From: Polytrichum commune
Taxonomy: Eukaryota; Streptophyta; Polytrichopsida; Polytrichales; Polytrichaceae
DNA length: 60,000 bases
Assembly (NCBI GenBank): GCA_950295325.1
Contig: OX485806.1
Coordinates: forward strand, 53,503,169-53,563,168
Reading direction: 5' to 3'
The translations under genes were made by a program, and so were the position numbers. Numbering within the stretch: the stretch's first letter is position 1; every line of letters begins with the position of its first letter. Positions 22,172-34,694 of the stretch are shown one piece after another. Under the pieces are notes generated by a model. The model was given only the letters and a program-made list of their open reading frames with translations. It had not been told where the DNA came from and did not search any database.

Positions 22172-24240
22172 ATGTCTATGACTCGGCCTACTGCCGGGTT
22201 ATGACTATTGCAGTATGTGATATGCAGTCTGAGGATGTCACGGCGCAGAGCCTTCTTTGGCATGGGCTCAATGAAGTTATGCACAGACATGGCATTGCTA
22301 AAGTTAACTTCAAAGGGTTCATGGCGGACAATGCACAAGCCAATTGGAATGCAGTTAGGATTATCTATGGGAGTGGTGATCCCAAGGTTCCTATGGAGTC
22401 TCGCGAGAGGACATGTCTATTGCATTGGACGGTGTCTATGGAACGCCACACCACCACCCACATCAAGCCCGACCTCCAACAGCAACACAAGTTGTTATGC
22501 AAGCAGTACAAGGATGCCAAGACTCCCGAGCAATCCGAGTCCCGTTATCTTGCCATCTGGGCATGGTGGCTTTCCTCTGGAGCTGCATCCGAGGAAGGAA
22601 TCAAGGACCTTGATACATGGCTTGCATTCTGGCACTTTCGTTATCGTCAATGGGGTGGTTTCATGCAACTAGTGAGTACCCACCCACTTTCTATTTCGCT
22701 TTTTGGTGTCAACTTTTGTTTTGGTTTTTTTTTTGGTTTTTTTGGTTTTTTTTTTTTTTTAGTGTCAGTTTAGGCTTTTGGCCTGTTTTTGTGCAAAGCG
22801 TACTCACTACATTTTATTTACTTCTCTCAGAATTTCACAGATTTTGAGTTGGCAGAGATGCCATCTTGCAACCTCTCCGAGACAGTCCATAACAAATGGC
22901 TTTAGCAGTCTGGAAACCGTGGCTTTGATCTGTATGTTGCGACCGTGGATGATTTCGTGAGAGCATTCATGCAATGTACGAACTACTACGCCTACTTAAA
23001 GGGTGATCGCTCTGGTACTGGCCCAGGAAAAGAAAAACTCCGCCTTCGTGCTGCACAACGATCCGGTGACGCCAAAAGAATTGTTGCAGCACTCGAGCAC
23101 ATGCCTGGAGCAGAGCATTGGTGCACCCGCAAACCCCAACTCGAAGGAGAGGAGGTCTTTGGCACCACCAAGCGCAAACTTGATATGCCCCTTGGTTCTG
23201 ATCAAGATTCACATAGACCCGACAAGGTCAGCTTCTCTCATCCACGAGTGAGCACTAGGTCAACCAAGGCACGCACTGATTCCGCCACACCATCAGACCT
23301 GCCCCTAACACAATCCCCCGATAAATCGATTCCACAACGGGTCACCCACGTCAATAACATTCAGGAGACCCACTGCGATGTCTCCAAGTGGCACATTTCT
23401 AGACTGCCCAAGACTTCCGCCAAGGCCTGCTTCGCCATGCAAGCTCGCACAAAGACCAAGTGCACCCAGAAGATCGTTCGGCATGGTAAAAGTACTCCAG
23501 CTCCTACGTACACCGGGTACATGCGCGACTACAAGAAGAACAAGGAATTCTTGACACAGTTATTCTTCTGCAATGACGACATTGAGAGATGTGTCAAAGG
23601 CACTAGGAGGAAGTGGGTGCAGCACCGTCCGGATGTCCCGGACGTCTGGCGTGTCCTCACTGGGACAAACCTCACTCTCCAGGAGGTTCTGACCCTTGAA
23701 GAAGGGGGATTCCAACTTCAGCAGCGTCAAGATGTGTCACCCAGAAGACTTTTCGGCAACTCCTCCAATGTTGTCTCATCCATGGCCGAACTCCCTACCC
23801 CGGCCCAAGCCGATCAATACACTACGCTGAGGTTTGGAAAGAAGATCCGACACAGTAACAACGGTCCATGAGTCCAACAACGCAACAAGTGGGAATCAGC
23901 CCTCAACGTCGATGGACAAATCACCTCCGTCACAATGATACCTCACCCAAGGATCGGGTGCATCATTCTCTTCCAACCCCGAAAGAAGGCTAAGGTTGAA
24001 GACTACCGTATCTCTATCAGCACCTTCCCGTCCTGCACATGCTCGGATTTCGTGGAGATGTCAACAAGAGCACTTGGGAAGCGGCGCACTTGGGTGAACT
24101 GCAAGCACTTGTACTTCATCTTCCGTGTGACCTGCAACTTGGATCAATACCAAAATACTTTCATCCATGCTCCGAGCCTTAGTTTCAATGAAGTGAAGCA
24201 CCTCCTCGAAAGTGGCATCATGAAGCATGTGGGACCTTAG

Positions 24241-24810
24241 CGTGGATACCCATAGGAGCTAGGCGCCCCCCCCTTATTTATAAATTCTCGCTAAGTCTTT
24301 CCTATTGCGTTGAGTATACCATAGTATGAGTGCACGTTTTCCGAAAATATCGCTGATATATCAGACCTATCATTATCTACATGATGTGAATTGTATTCAT
24401 TTTTAGATATCTATAAAGGTTTCTAAATATTTATGGGTCTCTCCTTCCAACGGTAGTTTTAGATGTTATTGAATGGTACAAGTTTTGCTACTTTGCTTGA
24501 ATGCTTGAATTTTTTGACTTAGAATTTTCTCTTACGTTGTGACCATAGCCTATGATTAAGCGACTCTCACCATAATATGGACAGTCCAAAGTTCCCTAGT
24601 TTAATTAGATCATGTGAACTAGTCTCTATGAAAGGTACCGTAAAACCAAGTCTCTATCCTTAAAGCCCTCAAAATTTGCACGAAAATAGGTCCATTATTT
24701 TTACTAAAAAAGGAGGTCCCACGACTTTTCTATTTATATTTTCTAAATTTGGAATTTTATTACTATAATTGGAAAGCGTTGACTTTTTTCTGCTCACCGT
24801 GAGCAGATTT
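24241..24810. other. MULE right subterminal region
   Basis: AT-rich and non-coding between the transposase stop and the right TIR. Just inside the TIR is a hairpin-like pair of CTGCTCACCGTGAGCAG motifs (24790-24806). Nothing else recognised. Confidence 0.5.
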
Positions 24811-24841
24811 TCTGCTCACCGCTCACACAGTAGCGTCGTTG
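24811..24841 (-). repeat. MULE right terminal inverted repeat
   Basis: Read on the minus strand it begins CAACGACGCTAC and ends GTGAGCGGTGAGCAGA, pairing with 9446-9476. Confidence 0.85.
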
Positions 24842-25117
24842 CCACTCAAATGGCTATAACTCCTAGCTCACACCTCCGATTGAGGTGTTCCTGGGCATTC
24901 TAGAATCACCACGCCATGAGCTACGCATAATTTATGGCGTTATCCTCGTGCCTCGTTGTCTCCGTGGGTGTGAGGCGTTCCCAACGCCCGGGGCCCTCTC
25001 CCACACTAGGATCACTTGGGCCCTTTCACCAGCGGTGCCAGAAGTCCCGGGTGTCACTCTGGGGTCTCCCTTGTGCCCATGGTGTTTTGGGCAATCCTCA
25101 TGGAGAGGTGCGCGACA
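24842..25117 (-). repeat. LTR remnant, right flank of the MULE
   Basis: Continues the LTR broken at 9445 and ends GGTGCGCGACA. Its first ten bases are the MULE target duplication. Confidence 0.85.
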
Positions 25118-25640
25118 CCGCCACCCTTATGCATCCTAGTCCGGGTGGGAGCCTCAGGCTCATATGTGATGGGTCAACCTCTCTCAGTGCTTGTGACTTG
25201 GCCTTAGTTTCACCCACATGAATACTACAACACACCTCTTTTATTCAAATAACACAAGGATGAAGTATTGAGAAATACTTTTGTGACCTTGTAGGCATCA
25301 CAATCAAAATTACTCAAACATCCTTGACTCCTACCTAAAGCTAATGTCTACTTAGCTAATCCCAATCATGTGCCCATGGCATTGAGGCATCCTCTTAAGC
25401 ACCTAGTAGCCCCCAGTTCCACCCATACATTTAACTAATCAATTTAACTCCCATTTCTACGATGGCTTCCCCCTTCGGCCTCCCACTGCACCTTCCTAAG
25501 CTACTACAATGGACCCTTACTGGCTGCAGTCTCGGCCTCCTTACCAGTGGTCCCCACACGGCCCATTCAGCCACCTGTGTATCTAGCAGCTCTAGTGAGC
25601 TCACACCTCCTTAATCCTCAGTCTCTTAGTTTGCAACCAT
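25118..25640. repeat. Non-coding dispersed repeat fragment
   Basis: Opens with the recurrent CCACCCTTATGCATCCTAG/TCCGGGTG block also seen at 37381 and 50346, then AT- and C-rich non-coding sequence. No gene seen. Confidence 0.5.
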
Positions 25641-26046
25641 GGCTGTTCCGGCTCAGTTCGATGGTTGTCCGACCTTGTCCAACTTGTGAAAGAAATGGCT
25701 ATCCCAAGAGTGGGATGATGTTTGTTACGAGTCTTTGGGGAGCTTAAGACCAAGTTCTCTTCGCCGCCCGTGGTCAAGTTCGCGGAGCTTAACAAACCTT
25801 TTGAGGTGCATACGGGGGTAAGATGGATGGCCATTGCATATAGGAGCATGAAGCTCGATGGTTGTCAAAGAAAACAACCAACTCATGACAAAGAACTTCT
25901 TTGCCGTAGTGCATTGCTGGAAGATGTGGCGACATTATTTGGGGTCGAATAAAACAAAGGTCTACATGGACAATGTGTCCTAAAAGAATTTTGAGATACA
26001 AACGCAAGTGAACGCCAAGTCATTGCGGTGGCATGATAGTTTGGCG
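25640..26046 (+). pseudogene. Gypsy RNase H region, plus strand
   Basis: Contains VVKFAELNKPFEVHTG, WMAIAYRSMKLDG and HDKELL-like text of gypsy RNase H, then WHDSLAL. The frame continues at 28992 (MKVDLIHKLDRGNVVPNALSR) once the solo LTR 26052-28986 is removed. Degenerate and 5'-truncated. Confidence 0.78.
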
Positions 26047-26258
26047 CTTATTGTTGCAACCCATGCTAGCCCCCTTAGCAATCTTGCCAATTTTCCTTTC
26101 TAGCAAACGTATCGAGCGCTAACCCTTCGCATTCCGCCATGCCAATAGTGAGCTCCTCCTACCCCGGACCTTATAGTTCGTAGGAGGCAACCAACCCTCC
26201 TACTTTGCTTTCAGGACTCACCCCTTAATCGGTAACCCATTTATTTGATGTGGACTTT

Positions 26259-27229
26259 TGTCGCAACCCTTGCTAGCCCCTTTGACAATCTTACCAATTT
26301 TCAATTCTAGCAAAGGTTACGAGCACTAACCATTCGCATTCTGCCATGCTAATAGTTAGCTCCTCCTACCCGGACCATATAGTTCATAGGAGGGAACCAA
26401 CCTTCCTACTTTGCTTTCGGGACTCACCCCTTAATCGGTAACCCATTCCTAGATGTGGACTTCCGTCCATGCCAGTCCAATCCCATGTTGATCATCGCGT
26501 TGCCGGAGCAACACAACAACAACCCGAACCATACTAGGCAACTATGGCCTCACATTGGGCCAATGCCCATGGAGGCCGTGCCGTTCGGCCTCGGGTGGGT
26601 GAGGCCACACCACCTCACCCATATAAGCCTCTAGGACTCTACACGGGGCCCCTACCCCACCGTCAACCAACCTCTTGTCTCTCCACCAAGAGTTGGGGCC
26701 AAGTAGACATTTTCCCTTAGCTGCTGGGCCTAGAAGCCCTCAGCAGCTTCAGACCATCATAACTTCCTTGTGTGATGTCTGATTCCAACAACCAACCACT
26801 CCATCCTCATTAACGCTTCACGTATATGCCGATGGACTCTTCACTCGCCCCATTCAGGCAAGTATTGACAAAGTTATGCCTATTTGAACCTTGGCAGTCC
26901 CGGGAATCACTCCCAGGCACTGCTGTACCAGGGCGCTGTCCGGGGACAGCGCCCCACTCAAATGGCCATAACTCCTAGCTCACACCTCCGATTGAGGTGT
27001 TCTTGAGCATTATAGAATCACCTTGCCATGAACTACGCATAACTTATGGCCTTACCCTTGTGCTTCCTAGTCTCCGTGGGTGGGAGGCGTTCCCAACGCC
27101 CGGGGCCCTCACCCACACTAGGATCACTTGGGCCCTCTCACCAATGGCGCCACAAGTCCCGGGTGTCACTCCGGGGTCCCCCTTGTGCCCATGGTGTTTT
27201 GGGCACTACTTATGGAGACGTGCCCGACA
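26259..27229 (-). repeat. Nested solo LTR 1
   Basis: A 971-bp LTR in the same orientation as its host. Flanks are ACTTT (left) and ACTTC (right), a 5-bp duplication with one mismatch. Confidence 0.85.
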
Positions 27230-27883
27230 ACTTCCATCCATGGAAGTCCAATCCTATGTTGATCATCGTGTTGCCGGAGCAACAATACAACAACCCGAAC
27301 AATACTAGGCAACTATGGCCTCACAATGGGCCAATGCCCATGGAGGCGTTGCCGTTCGGCCTCGGGTGAGTGAGGCCACACCACCTCACCCATATAAGCC
27401 TCTAGACTCTACGCAGGGCCCCTACCCCACCGTCAACCAACCTTTTGTCTCTCCACCAAGAGTCGGGGCCAAGTAGACACTTTCCCTTATCCACTGGGCC
27501 TAGAAGCCCCCTGCAGCTTCAGACCATAATAACTTCCTTGTATGATGTCTCATTCCAACAACCAACCACTCTATGTTTATCTACGCTTCACGTAGATGCG
27601 GTTGGATACCTCATTTGCCCCATTTAGGCAAGTCTTGGGGAAGTTATGCCTGTTTGAACCTTGGCAGTCCCGGGAATCACTCCAAGGGACTGCTGTACAA
27701 GGGCGTTGTCCCGCGACATTGCCCCACTCAAATGGCCATAACGCCTAGCTCACACCTCCGATTGACGTGATCTTGAGCGTTCTAGAATCACCACACCATA
27801 AGCTACACAAAGCTGATGGCCTTACCCTTATGCCTCCTAGTCTCCGTGGGTGGGAGGGGTTCCCAACGCCCGGGGTCCTCACC

Positions 27884-28865
27884 TGTCGTGCACCTCTCCA
27901 TTAGCAGTTCCCGAAACACCATGGGCACAAGGGGTACCCCGGAGTGACACCCGAGACTTGTGGCACCATTGGTGAGAGGGCCCAAGTGATCCTAGTGTGG
28001 ATGAGGGCCGCGGGCGTTGGGAACGCCTCCCACCTACAGAGACTAGGAGGCATGAGGGTTAGGCCAAGAGCTATGCGTAGCTCATGGCGTTCTGATTCTA
28101 GAATACTCAAGAATTCCTCAATCGGAGGTGTGAGCTAGGAGTTATGGCCATTTGAGTGGGGCGCTGTCCCGGCTGTCCCTGGACAGCGCCCTGGTGCAGC
28201 AGTGCCTGGGAGTGATTCCCGGGACTGCCAAGGTTCAAACAGGCATAACTTCCTCAAGACTTGCCTGAATGGTGAACGTGAGGAGTCCATCAGCATCTAC
28301 GTGAAGCGTAGATGAAGATAGAGTGGTTGATTGTTGGAATGAGACATCATACAAGGAAGTTATGATGGTCTGAAGCTGCTGGGGGCTTCTAGGCCCAGCG
28401 GCTAAGGGAAGATGTCTACTTGGCCTCAACTTTTGGTAGAGAGACAAGAGATCTCTTGACGGTGGGGTATGGGCCCCGCATAGAGTCCTAGAGGCTTATA
28501 TGGGTGAGGTGGTGTGGCCTCAGCCACCGGAGGCCGAACGGCACGGCCTCCATGGGCTTTGGCCCATTGTGAGGCTATAGTTGCCTAGTATGGTTCGGGT
28601 TGTTGTAGTGTTGCTCCGGCAATGCGATGATCAACATGGGATTGGACTTCCATGGATGGAAGTCAACATCTAGGAATGGGTTACCGATTAAGGGGTGAGT
28701 CCCGAAAGTAAAGTAGGAGGGTTGGTTCTCTTCCTATGAAGTATAAGGTCTGGGGTAGGAGGAGCTAACCATTAGCATGGCGGTATGCGAAGGCTTAGTG
28801 CTCGTAACTTTTGCTAGAAATGAAAATTGGCAAGATTGTCAAGGGGGCTAGCAAGGGTTGCAACA
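27884..28865 (+). repeat. Nested solo LTR 2
   Basis: A 982-bp LTR in opposite orientation to its host, beginning TGTCGTGCACC and ending GGGTTGCAACA. Perfect 5-bp duplication TCACC at 27879-27883 and 28866-28870. Confidence 0.9.
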
Positions 28866-28986
28866 TCACCCACACTAGGATCACTTGGGCCCTCTCACCA
28901 ACGGCGCCACAAGTCCCGGGTGTCACTCCGGGGTTCCCCTTGTGCCCATGGTGTTGCCGGCACTCCTCATGAAGAGGTGTGGGACA

Positions 28987-30620
28987 CTTATGAAGGTGGA
29001 TTTGATCCACAAATTGGACCGTGGTAATGTGGTGCCAAATGCCCTAAGTAGATGGGAAGAGTTCCAAGCAATGAAAACCATCCAAACCTTGTAGCTAATG
29101 TGTGCCGGCGAAAGAAACTTCTAATGCAAGATACGGGAGGGGTAAATTAACTACCCCAAATCACAAAAGCTTTTAGGTGAGCTTCGCAAGAGCAAGGTGC
29201 TCAAAGAGGTTAAGTTGGTGGACGGATTGTTCAAATGGAAGCAAAGTTGGGTGTATGTGCCACAAGGCAAGTTGAGGCTATCGGTTTTGAAGGAGGAATA
29301 TAATAGTCCTATTGCCGGCCATAGAGGAGAAAGAAAAACCCGCCATAGAATGGTGTCAAAGAGGTACCATTGGCAGTGTATAAAGAAGGAATAACCCACT
29401 TTGTGAAGGCTTGGTTGAAGTTCCAAGTGAAGTGAGCCTCTTACCAAAAGGAATGCGGCTACTTGCAACCGTTGCCTATCTTGCCGGGGCCATGACATAG
29501 TATGTGCATGGACTTGATCATAAGTTTGCCGGAGTGACATGGGTATGATGCCATCTTGTTGATGGTAGAGCGGTTTGTCACGTTGGCACACATGGTGCCG
29601 ATTGTGGGAACCGCCACCGCGTTGGAGACTGCATAGCCTTTTCTCAAAGGATGGTTGAGGCACCACAGGTTGCCAAGAGTGATTGTGTGGGATCAAGATC
29701 CAAAGTTCACAAGTGCATTTTCAATGCATTTATCTAAGGAGGTCGGAATGAAACTAAGGTTTAGCACGGCCTTATATTCCTAAATGGATGGGATAACAAA
29801 GAGGGTGAATGTAGTCTTGAAGCAATACTTGAGGAACTTGGTGGGGGCGGACCAAGGAGATTGGGCGGACTATGTGGGTCGAGCAGAGTGTAATTGCAAT
29901 GTAGCCACGCACTTGGCTACCAAGGGGTGGTCTTTCATGGTGGCTTATGGAGTGCATGCGCTCCAACCTATTAACCTAGCTCTCGAGGGGGCACATTCAA
30001 CACTAGAGTTCAACCAAGATGGTGAGGACTTGGCCAAGGATGGTAAAGAAATCTTGGAGATGACCAAGTTGTTGGTGGAGAAGGCCCGAAGGTGCTACGG
30101 AGTGCAAGTCAATGCTGGAAGACGCGAAATGGAGTTTAAGGTGGGCCAAAACGGTGTTGTTGAATGTGAACAACATCACTTAGCCGAAAGGCCTCACTCC
30201 AAAGTTCATGTCCAAAATTGGAGCTCCATTTTCCATTGTGGAACAAGTATTCAAGGACATGTATAAGTTGGAATTACCGCCCGGGATCAAAGTGCATCCG
30301 ACATTTCATGTCTCATTCTTAAAGCCATTTAAGGACGACACCTTTTGGCCCGATCACAAGCAAGTGATTAAGCCACCTCCCGACCTTGTGGACGTCATTT
30401 GGAACATGAGGTAAGAGGGCATCCTCAAGTGTAGGAAGCCCAAGTAAAAAAGAAAGAAAATGTACAAAAGAGTAGTTGGTGAAATGGTGAGGATACCATG
30501 AGAAAGAAGCCGTTCGGGTAGCGGTAAGAGACATGATGAACGCCAAGGAATTGGTAAAGTAATTTGAAGAAACTAAGGCTAGACATTCCAATAAAATGAA
30601 GCGTAGGCATTGATGAGGAC
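28987..30620 (+). pseudogene. Gypsy integrase and chromodomain, plus strand
   Basis: Reads RNase H tail (VDLIHKLDRGNVV), the zinc-binding region (GHRGERKT), integrase core fragments, the LKQYLRNLVGADQ segment (29784-29866), ALQPINLALEGAH, a 3' segment VHPTFHVSFLKPF, and a decayed chromodomain at about 30425-30600. Many frameshifts. Same order and family as 4300-7690 but on the other strand. Confidence 0.78.
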
Positions 30621-31427
30621 ATCAATCTCCTTTAGTGGGGGAGAGACGCTAGTAGCACACTTAACTTCGAGGCTAATTACTCCACAACATGTACTTGTTC
30701 TTTGGCTTGAGGGAATAAAGTCCAAACTTTAGTGGTGCAAAGAGAAAAGTATGAGATGAGGTCCTAGTCTTGTACTTGTGGTTGGTTAATGGAAGAGGGG
30801 GAATAGATATGCCAAACTAGGTTGGGTAAGCCGAGTAATTGGGGGCCATGGCTTGGAGGGGCCTTGGATAAAACCAAGAAACCTCTTAGCCATGGGCTTG
30901 TTCGGGCGGGGACAAGGTGATGGCGCGTGCTCATAAAAGTGCTACCCGCGAGCTAACGAGAGTTGGTGCATGGGAGTCATGAACCCATGTCTGGAAGGAG
31001 CAAAGTGGAAACTGAGTCGGGCGGGACTTCGCATCACCCCCGTGTGATCGAGGCATGGCTTAACAATGGAAAGTCATCTCGGAGTTGCAACCGAGACAAT
31101 TTAGTGGAAGCGTTGAGGTCTCGCCTAGATGTGTCATGTTAGGCTAGTGGAGCCTAACGGGGGAGGCCCCGAAGGAGGGGCAACCCAAGTGAGTCCCAAA
31201 GTAGGTGGGTCTGGTGTAGGTAAGGTCCTTGGAGGAGAGATCCAAGGTCGCTAAGGGACCACCTAGGAACGACACCTTTGGGACTATGCCAAATTTGAAG
31301 ATGCATTGTGGGGATCGCGCCCTAAGGTAAACACAATGCGGCATCATAGAGGATGACAACTTGAGAATTGGTGTGCCGACTACGAGTATAGTCGATGAGG
31401 GCATCGACTTCGTTTGGTGGGGGTGAG
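30621..31427 (+). other. Gypsy 3' untranslated region and polypurine tract
   Basis: Inverted match to 20095-20880. Ends with GGTGGGGGTGAG at 31416-31427, the polypurine tract directly before the 3' LTR. Confidence 0.7.
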
Positions 31428-31766
31428 TGTCGCGCACCTCTCCATGAGGAGTGCCGAAAACACCATGGGCACAAGGGGGACCCCGGAGTGACACCCGGAA
31501 CTTGTGGCACCGTTGGTGAGAGGGCCCAAGTGATCCTAGTGTGGGTGAGGGCCCCGGGCAATGCGATGATGAACATAGGATTGGACTTCCATCCATCAAA
31601 GAAATGGGTTACCGATTAAAGGGTGAGTCCCGTCCTATGAATTATATGGTCCGGGGTAGGAGGACCTAACCATTAGCATGGCGGAATGCGAAGGATTAGC
31701 ACCCGTAACCTTTGCTAGAAATGGAAATTGGCAAGATTTTTAAGGGGACTAGCAAGGGTTGCGACA
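31428..31766 (+). repeat. 3' LTR with large internal deletion
   Basis: Has correct TGTCGCGCACC and GGTTGCGACA ends but is only 339 bp. About 560 bp are missing after GGGCCCCGGGCA and a shorter stretch after GTGAGTCCCG. Confidence 0.85.
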
Positions 31767-33720
31767 TTCGCCCTTGGGTCAGCCACTGGCTGTTGTTGGC
31801 TTGATTTGGTCGGATGCCTAGATCCTCGACCCATTATGTGAGCTCAATTGGGAGCCCACATGGGTTCTTAACCCTTTAAAACCATTAGGAGTTAGACTTT
31901 GATGTTTAATGTTATTACACAAAAAGCTAAAAAGAGTGACACCTTAGTTTTAGAATAGCAATATAGTAAAGACTAGAGTATGAGTTATCGTAGGATTTTA
32001 TCTAGGGAAAGGATTTGAATGAGTTGTGGTAGAAGTGAAGGCTTAGGCCAAGTGATTGTTTGGATAGGCTAGGATTAGTTGATTGATGCAACCACGGTTG
32101 TTGAAGTAGTTAAGGTGTTGTTCAAAATTAGGAGTGAGGTGGAGATTAAATTGAGTTCACCAGTTAACCACATTCATTTTGGATGCTAATTCGGGTATGC
32201 CCGAAGAGGTGCTTGAGGTGGACTTATTGTTGTTATTGCAACGTGTTGTGAAAAAAGAAAAAAAACCAAAATAGAGTGTGGGTGTTTTATTGTGAGTTCG
32301 ATTTAGGAAGGTTAAGTAGAGCCTTGTTTGGAGTTATTGTCCGTCTTAGGATTAGGTAGTGTTGATTTTAGAATGAGGAGTGGGAGTATAGGCGATGGAG
32401 GGGGGCTTTCTGTAGGTGGGTCAACTGAAAAACCGTTAGGTTTCGGTGGGGGGAAAGGGCCGGAGGCTGGTGTCTTTCCTCTCTCGAAGGTTGGGTGAAG
32501 GCAGCCATGGCTGCAGCGGAAAACAGAGGCGAGGAGCTGGGTGCAGATCAAGGAAACATCCAACTGGGCTAGAGAAAAGGGGGGCTAGTGTGAGGACTGA
32601 GGGCAAATTTTGATCAAAGATGAAGCTCAGTTGAGAAAAACCAAGAAGAGCCGAATGCTTTCGGTTGAGGAATTGCTGCCCTCGAACCGAGCGCAAGAGG
32701 AATGGATGGCGGGGTGAAATTTGGTGATCAGTAAAGCTGCTTCCTTCAACTGGAGAGGCTGGAAGCTGCTTGGGCAATCTCGGAGCAATGAAGCGGGTCA
32801 AATTCGCAGCCACTACGAGGGCGAGAGGCCATCAGGTGATGGAACAATTATCAAACTTGGCATTAATTTCAAGAGGTGTTAGTGCCTGGAGGAGCAGAGA
32901 GTCTTCCGAATGCAAAAAGGCCTCAAGAATGCCGAATTCCACCCTGATTAGTTGGCATTGTGTTAGGAGATCTCGGGGCAGTGAGGGTTCAATGGGGAAA
33001 GGCTGGATCTATTGAAGCTAGAGGGGAGGGAGCTCTCAGGGGTCCGCAAAATGTTGCTAGATGGAGGAAAACACAATCGGGAGTGCTGAACTGTGCCTCC
33101 AAAGTACCGGCCATGCCGGGGACGGGTAATGACGGGCAACGACGGGCGATGATGGGCCCTGGCCGTCACCGGACAGCGCAGAATTGAGAGCTGGTTTTTG
33201 CTACTGAGATCGGTGGATGGGGCTTATTAGTTAGGCTTTATGCTTAGGCAGATGGGGTTTTAGTTACTAGGTGCGAAAGAGACGGGGGTAGTAAGTTGGG
33301 GATGGAATTAGGGGATTTAGCCACACTTGGGGGGTTACCACTTAGTAGTTTGAGGTTTTAATGAAAGTGAGAGGCATTAAGGACTAAGGGTGTGGCATGA
33401 GGGAGAAGGATGTGAAGGGCAGTGTCACATACATGTACCTCTGACTATGAAATAAAACCTATGTGGGTGAGTTTGCATTGAGTCTTGGAGCAGTCTCAAA
33501 GCATCACAAGGCGTTAGGAAAAGAGTGTTAGTTGCACACCTCCACCTGGACTACAACGCATAAGGCTAAGGGTTTGTGGCTGACACATTGCTTGGGTGAA
33601 CTCAAACCACATTGTTTCCGCCCCAATAGGTTGTTTAACCGCCCTGCATCTAGAACTACAATCCCGGAAATGGAGTGGATTATCTCACGCTGATTTAATG
33701 ACATTCGCAACAAAGGTGAG
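31767..33720. repeat. Non-coding repeat region
   Basis: No coding region is supported; open frames here lack any recognisable domain. The recurrent CCTGGACTACAACGCATAAGG block lies at 33543-33570, so at least the right part belongs to the dispersed family also seen at 2664-3063. Confidence 0.4.
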
Positions 33721-34694
33721 TGTCGCGCACCTCTCCATGAGGAGTGCCCGAAACACCATGGGCACAAGGGGGACCCCGGAGTGACACCCGGGACTTGTGG
33801 CGCCGTTGGTGAGAGGGCCCAAGTGATCCTAGTGTGGGCGAGGGCCCTGGGCGTTGGGAACGCCTCCCACCCACGGAGACTAGGATGCACAAGGGTAAGG
33901 CCATGAGCTTTGCGTAGCTCATGGCGTGGTGATTCTAGAATGCTCAAGAACACCTCAATCGGAGGTGTGAGCTAGGAGTTATGGCTATTTGAGTGGGGCG
34001 CTGTCCCGGGACACCGCCCTAGTACAGCAGTGCCTGGGAGTGATTCTCGGGACTGCCAAGGTTCAAACAGGCATAACTTCCCCAAGACTTGCCCAAATGG
34101 GGCAAGTGAGGAGTCCATCGTCATGTACGTGAAGCGTAGATGAGGATGGAGTGGTTGCTTGTTAGCATCAGACACCGTACAAGGAAGTTATGATGGTCTG
34201 AAGCTGCTAGGGGCTTCTAGGCCCAGGGGCTAAAGGAAAATGTCTACTTGGCCCCAACTCTTGGTGGAGAGACAAGAGGTGGGTTGACGGTGGGGTAGGG
34301 GCCCCGCGTAGAGTCCTAGAGGCTTATATGGGTGAGGTGGTGTGGCCTCACCCACCCGAGGCCAAACAGCACGGCCTCCATGGGCATTGGCCCAATGTGA
34401 GGCCATAGTTGCCTAGTATGCATCAGGTTGTTGTAGTGTTGCTCCGGCAATGCGAAGATCAACATAAGATTGGACTTCCATGGATGGAAGTCCATATCTA
34501 AGGATTGGTTACCGATTTAAGGGGTGAGTCCCGAAAGCAAAGTAGGAGGGTTGGTTTCCCTCCTATGAACTATAAGGTCCGGGGTAGGAGGAACTAACCA
34601 TTAGCATGGTGGAATGCAAATGGTTAGCGCTCGTAACCTTTGCTAAAATTGAAAATTGGCAAGATGGTCAAGGGGGCTAGTATGGGTTGCGACA
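33721..34694 (+). repeat. Solo LTR with target duplication
   Basis: 974 bp, TGTCGCGCACC to GGGTTGCGACA, flanked by GTGAG on both sides (33716-33720 and 34695-34699). The clearest solo LTR of the family. Confidence 0.93.

Larger units (their letters stand above)
16256..24240 (+). pseudogene. MULE transposase, disrupted
   Basis: Exon 1 runs 16256-17969 and resumes at about 22174 after the gypsy insertion. A 158-bp phase-0 intron (22672-22830, GTGAGT/CTCTCAG, T-rich) leads to exon 2, 22831-24240. A start at 16358 (MATIRALHH) is as likely as 16256. In order: acidic/Pro-rich N-terminus; a Cys/His cluster at about residues 308-405 (CCVGHLRCNNEGC, CKVCKTPPYC, MGHHHHP) like WRKY-GCM1 zinc domains; the MULE DDE region (MFDHVKHVKGW across the insertion, then FMADNAQANW at 22318-22347); and a C-terminal SWIM finger (CTC..VNCKH, 24031-24111). 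Damage: the 4.2-kb insertion, TAG at 22903 and TGA at 23869, each one substitution from a sense codon. The family catalyses cut-and-paste transposition in the nucleus; this copy cannot make a full protein. Confidence 0.82.
9446..24841. mobile_element. 15.4-kb Mutator-like element with cargo genes
   Basis: The ends are 9446-9476 and, inverted, 24811-24841: 31 bp matching at 25 positions, including GTGAGCGGTGAGCAGA. They are flanked by a direct 10-bp duplication CCACTCAAAT (9436-9445 and 24842-24851), a MULE-typical length, and joining the flanks restores an uninterrupted LTR. Inside are a methyltransferase-like gene (minus), a small plus-strand ORF, a MULE transposase (plus), a 230-240-bp tandem array and palindromic subterminal repeats. 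A 4.2-kb gypsy element (17970-22171) was inserted later, so the original length was about 11.2 kb. What I see is the TIR, TSD and gene order; activity today is unlikely because the transposase is broken. Confidence 0.88.
26052..28986 (-). repeat. Solo LTR split by two nested LTR insertions
   Basis: The host LTR occupies 26052-26258, 27230-27883 and 28866-28986 (TGTTGCAACCC to GGTGTGGGACA). It is flanked by CTTAT on both sides (26047-26051, 28987-28991). It lies in the RNase H region of a plus-strand gypsy element. Two further LTRs of the same family are nested in it. Confidence 0.88.

Noticed and set aside
22678-22770. T-rich tract as a terminator or polyA site
   Set aside because: It lies in an intron with good GTGAGT and CTCTCAG ends and the reading frame continues in phase after it.
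32312-33187. Open frames of 75-125 residues on both strands
   Set aside because: Low-complexity Pro/Ser-rich or basic text without domains, in a region whose end block is a dispersed repeat.
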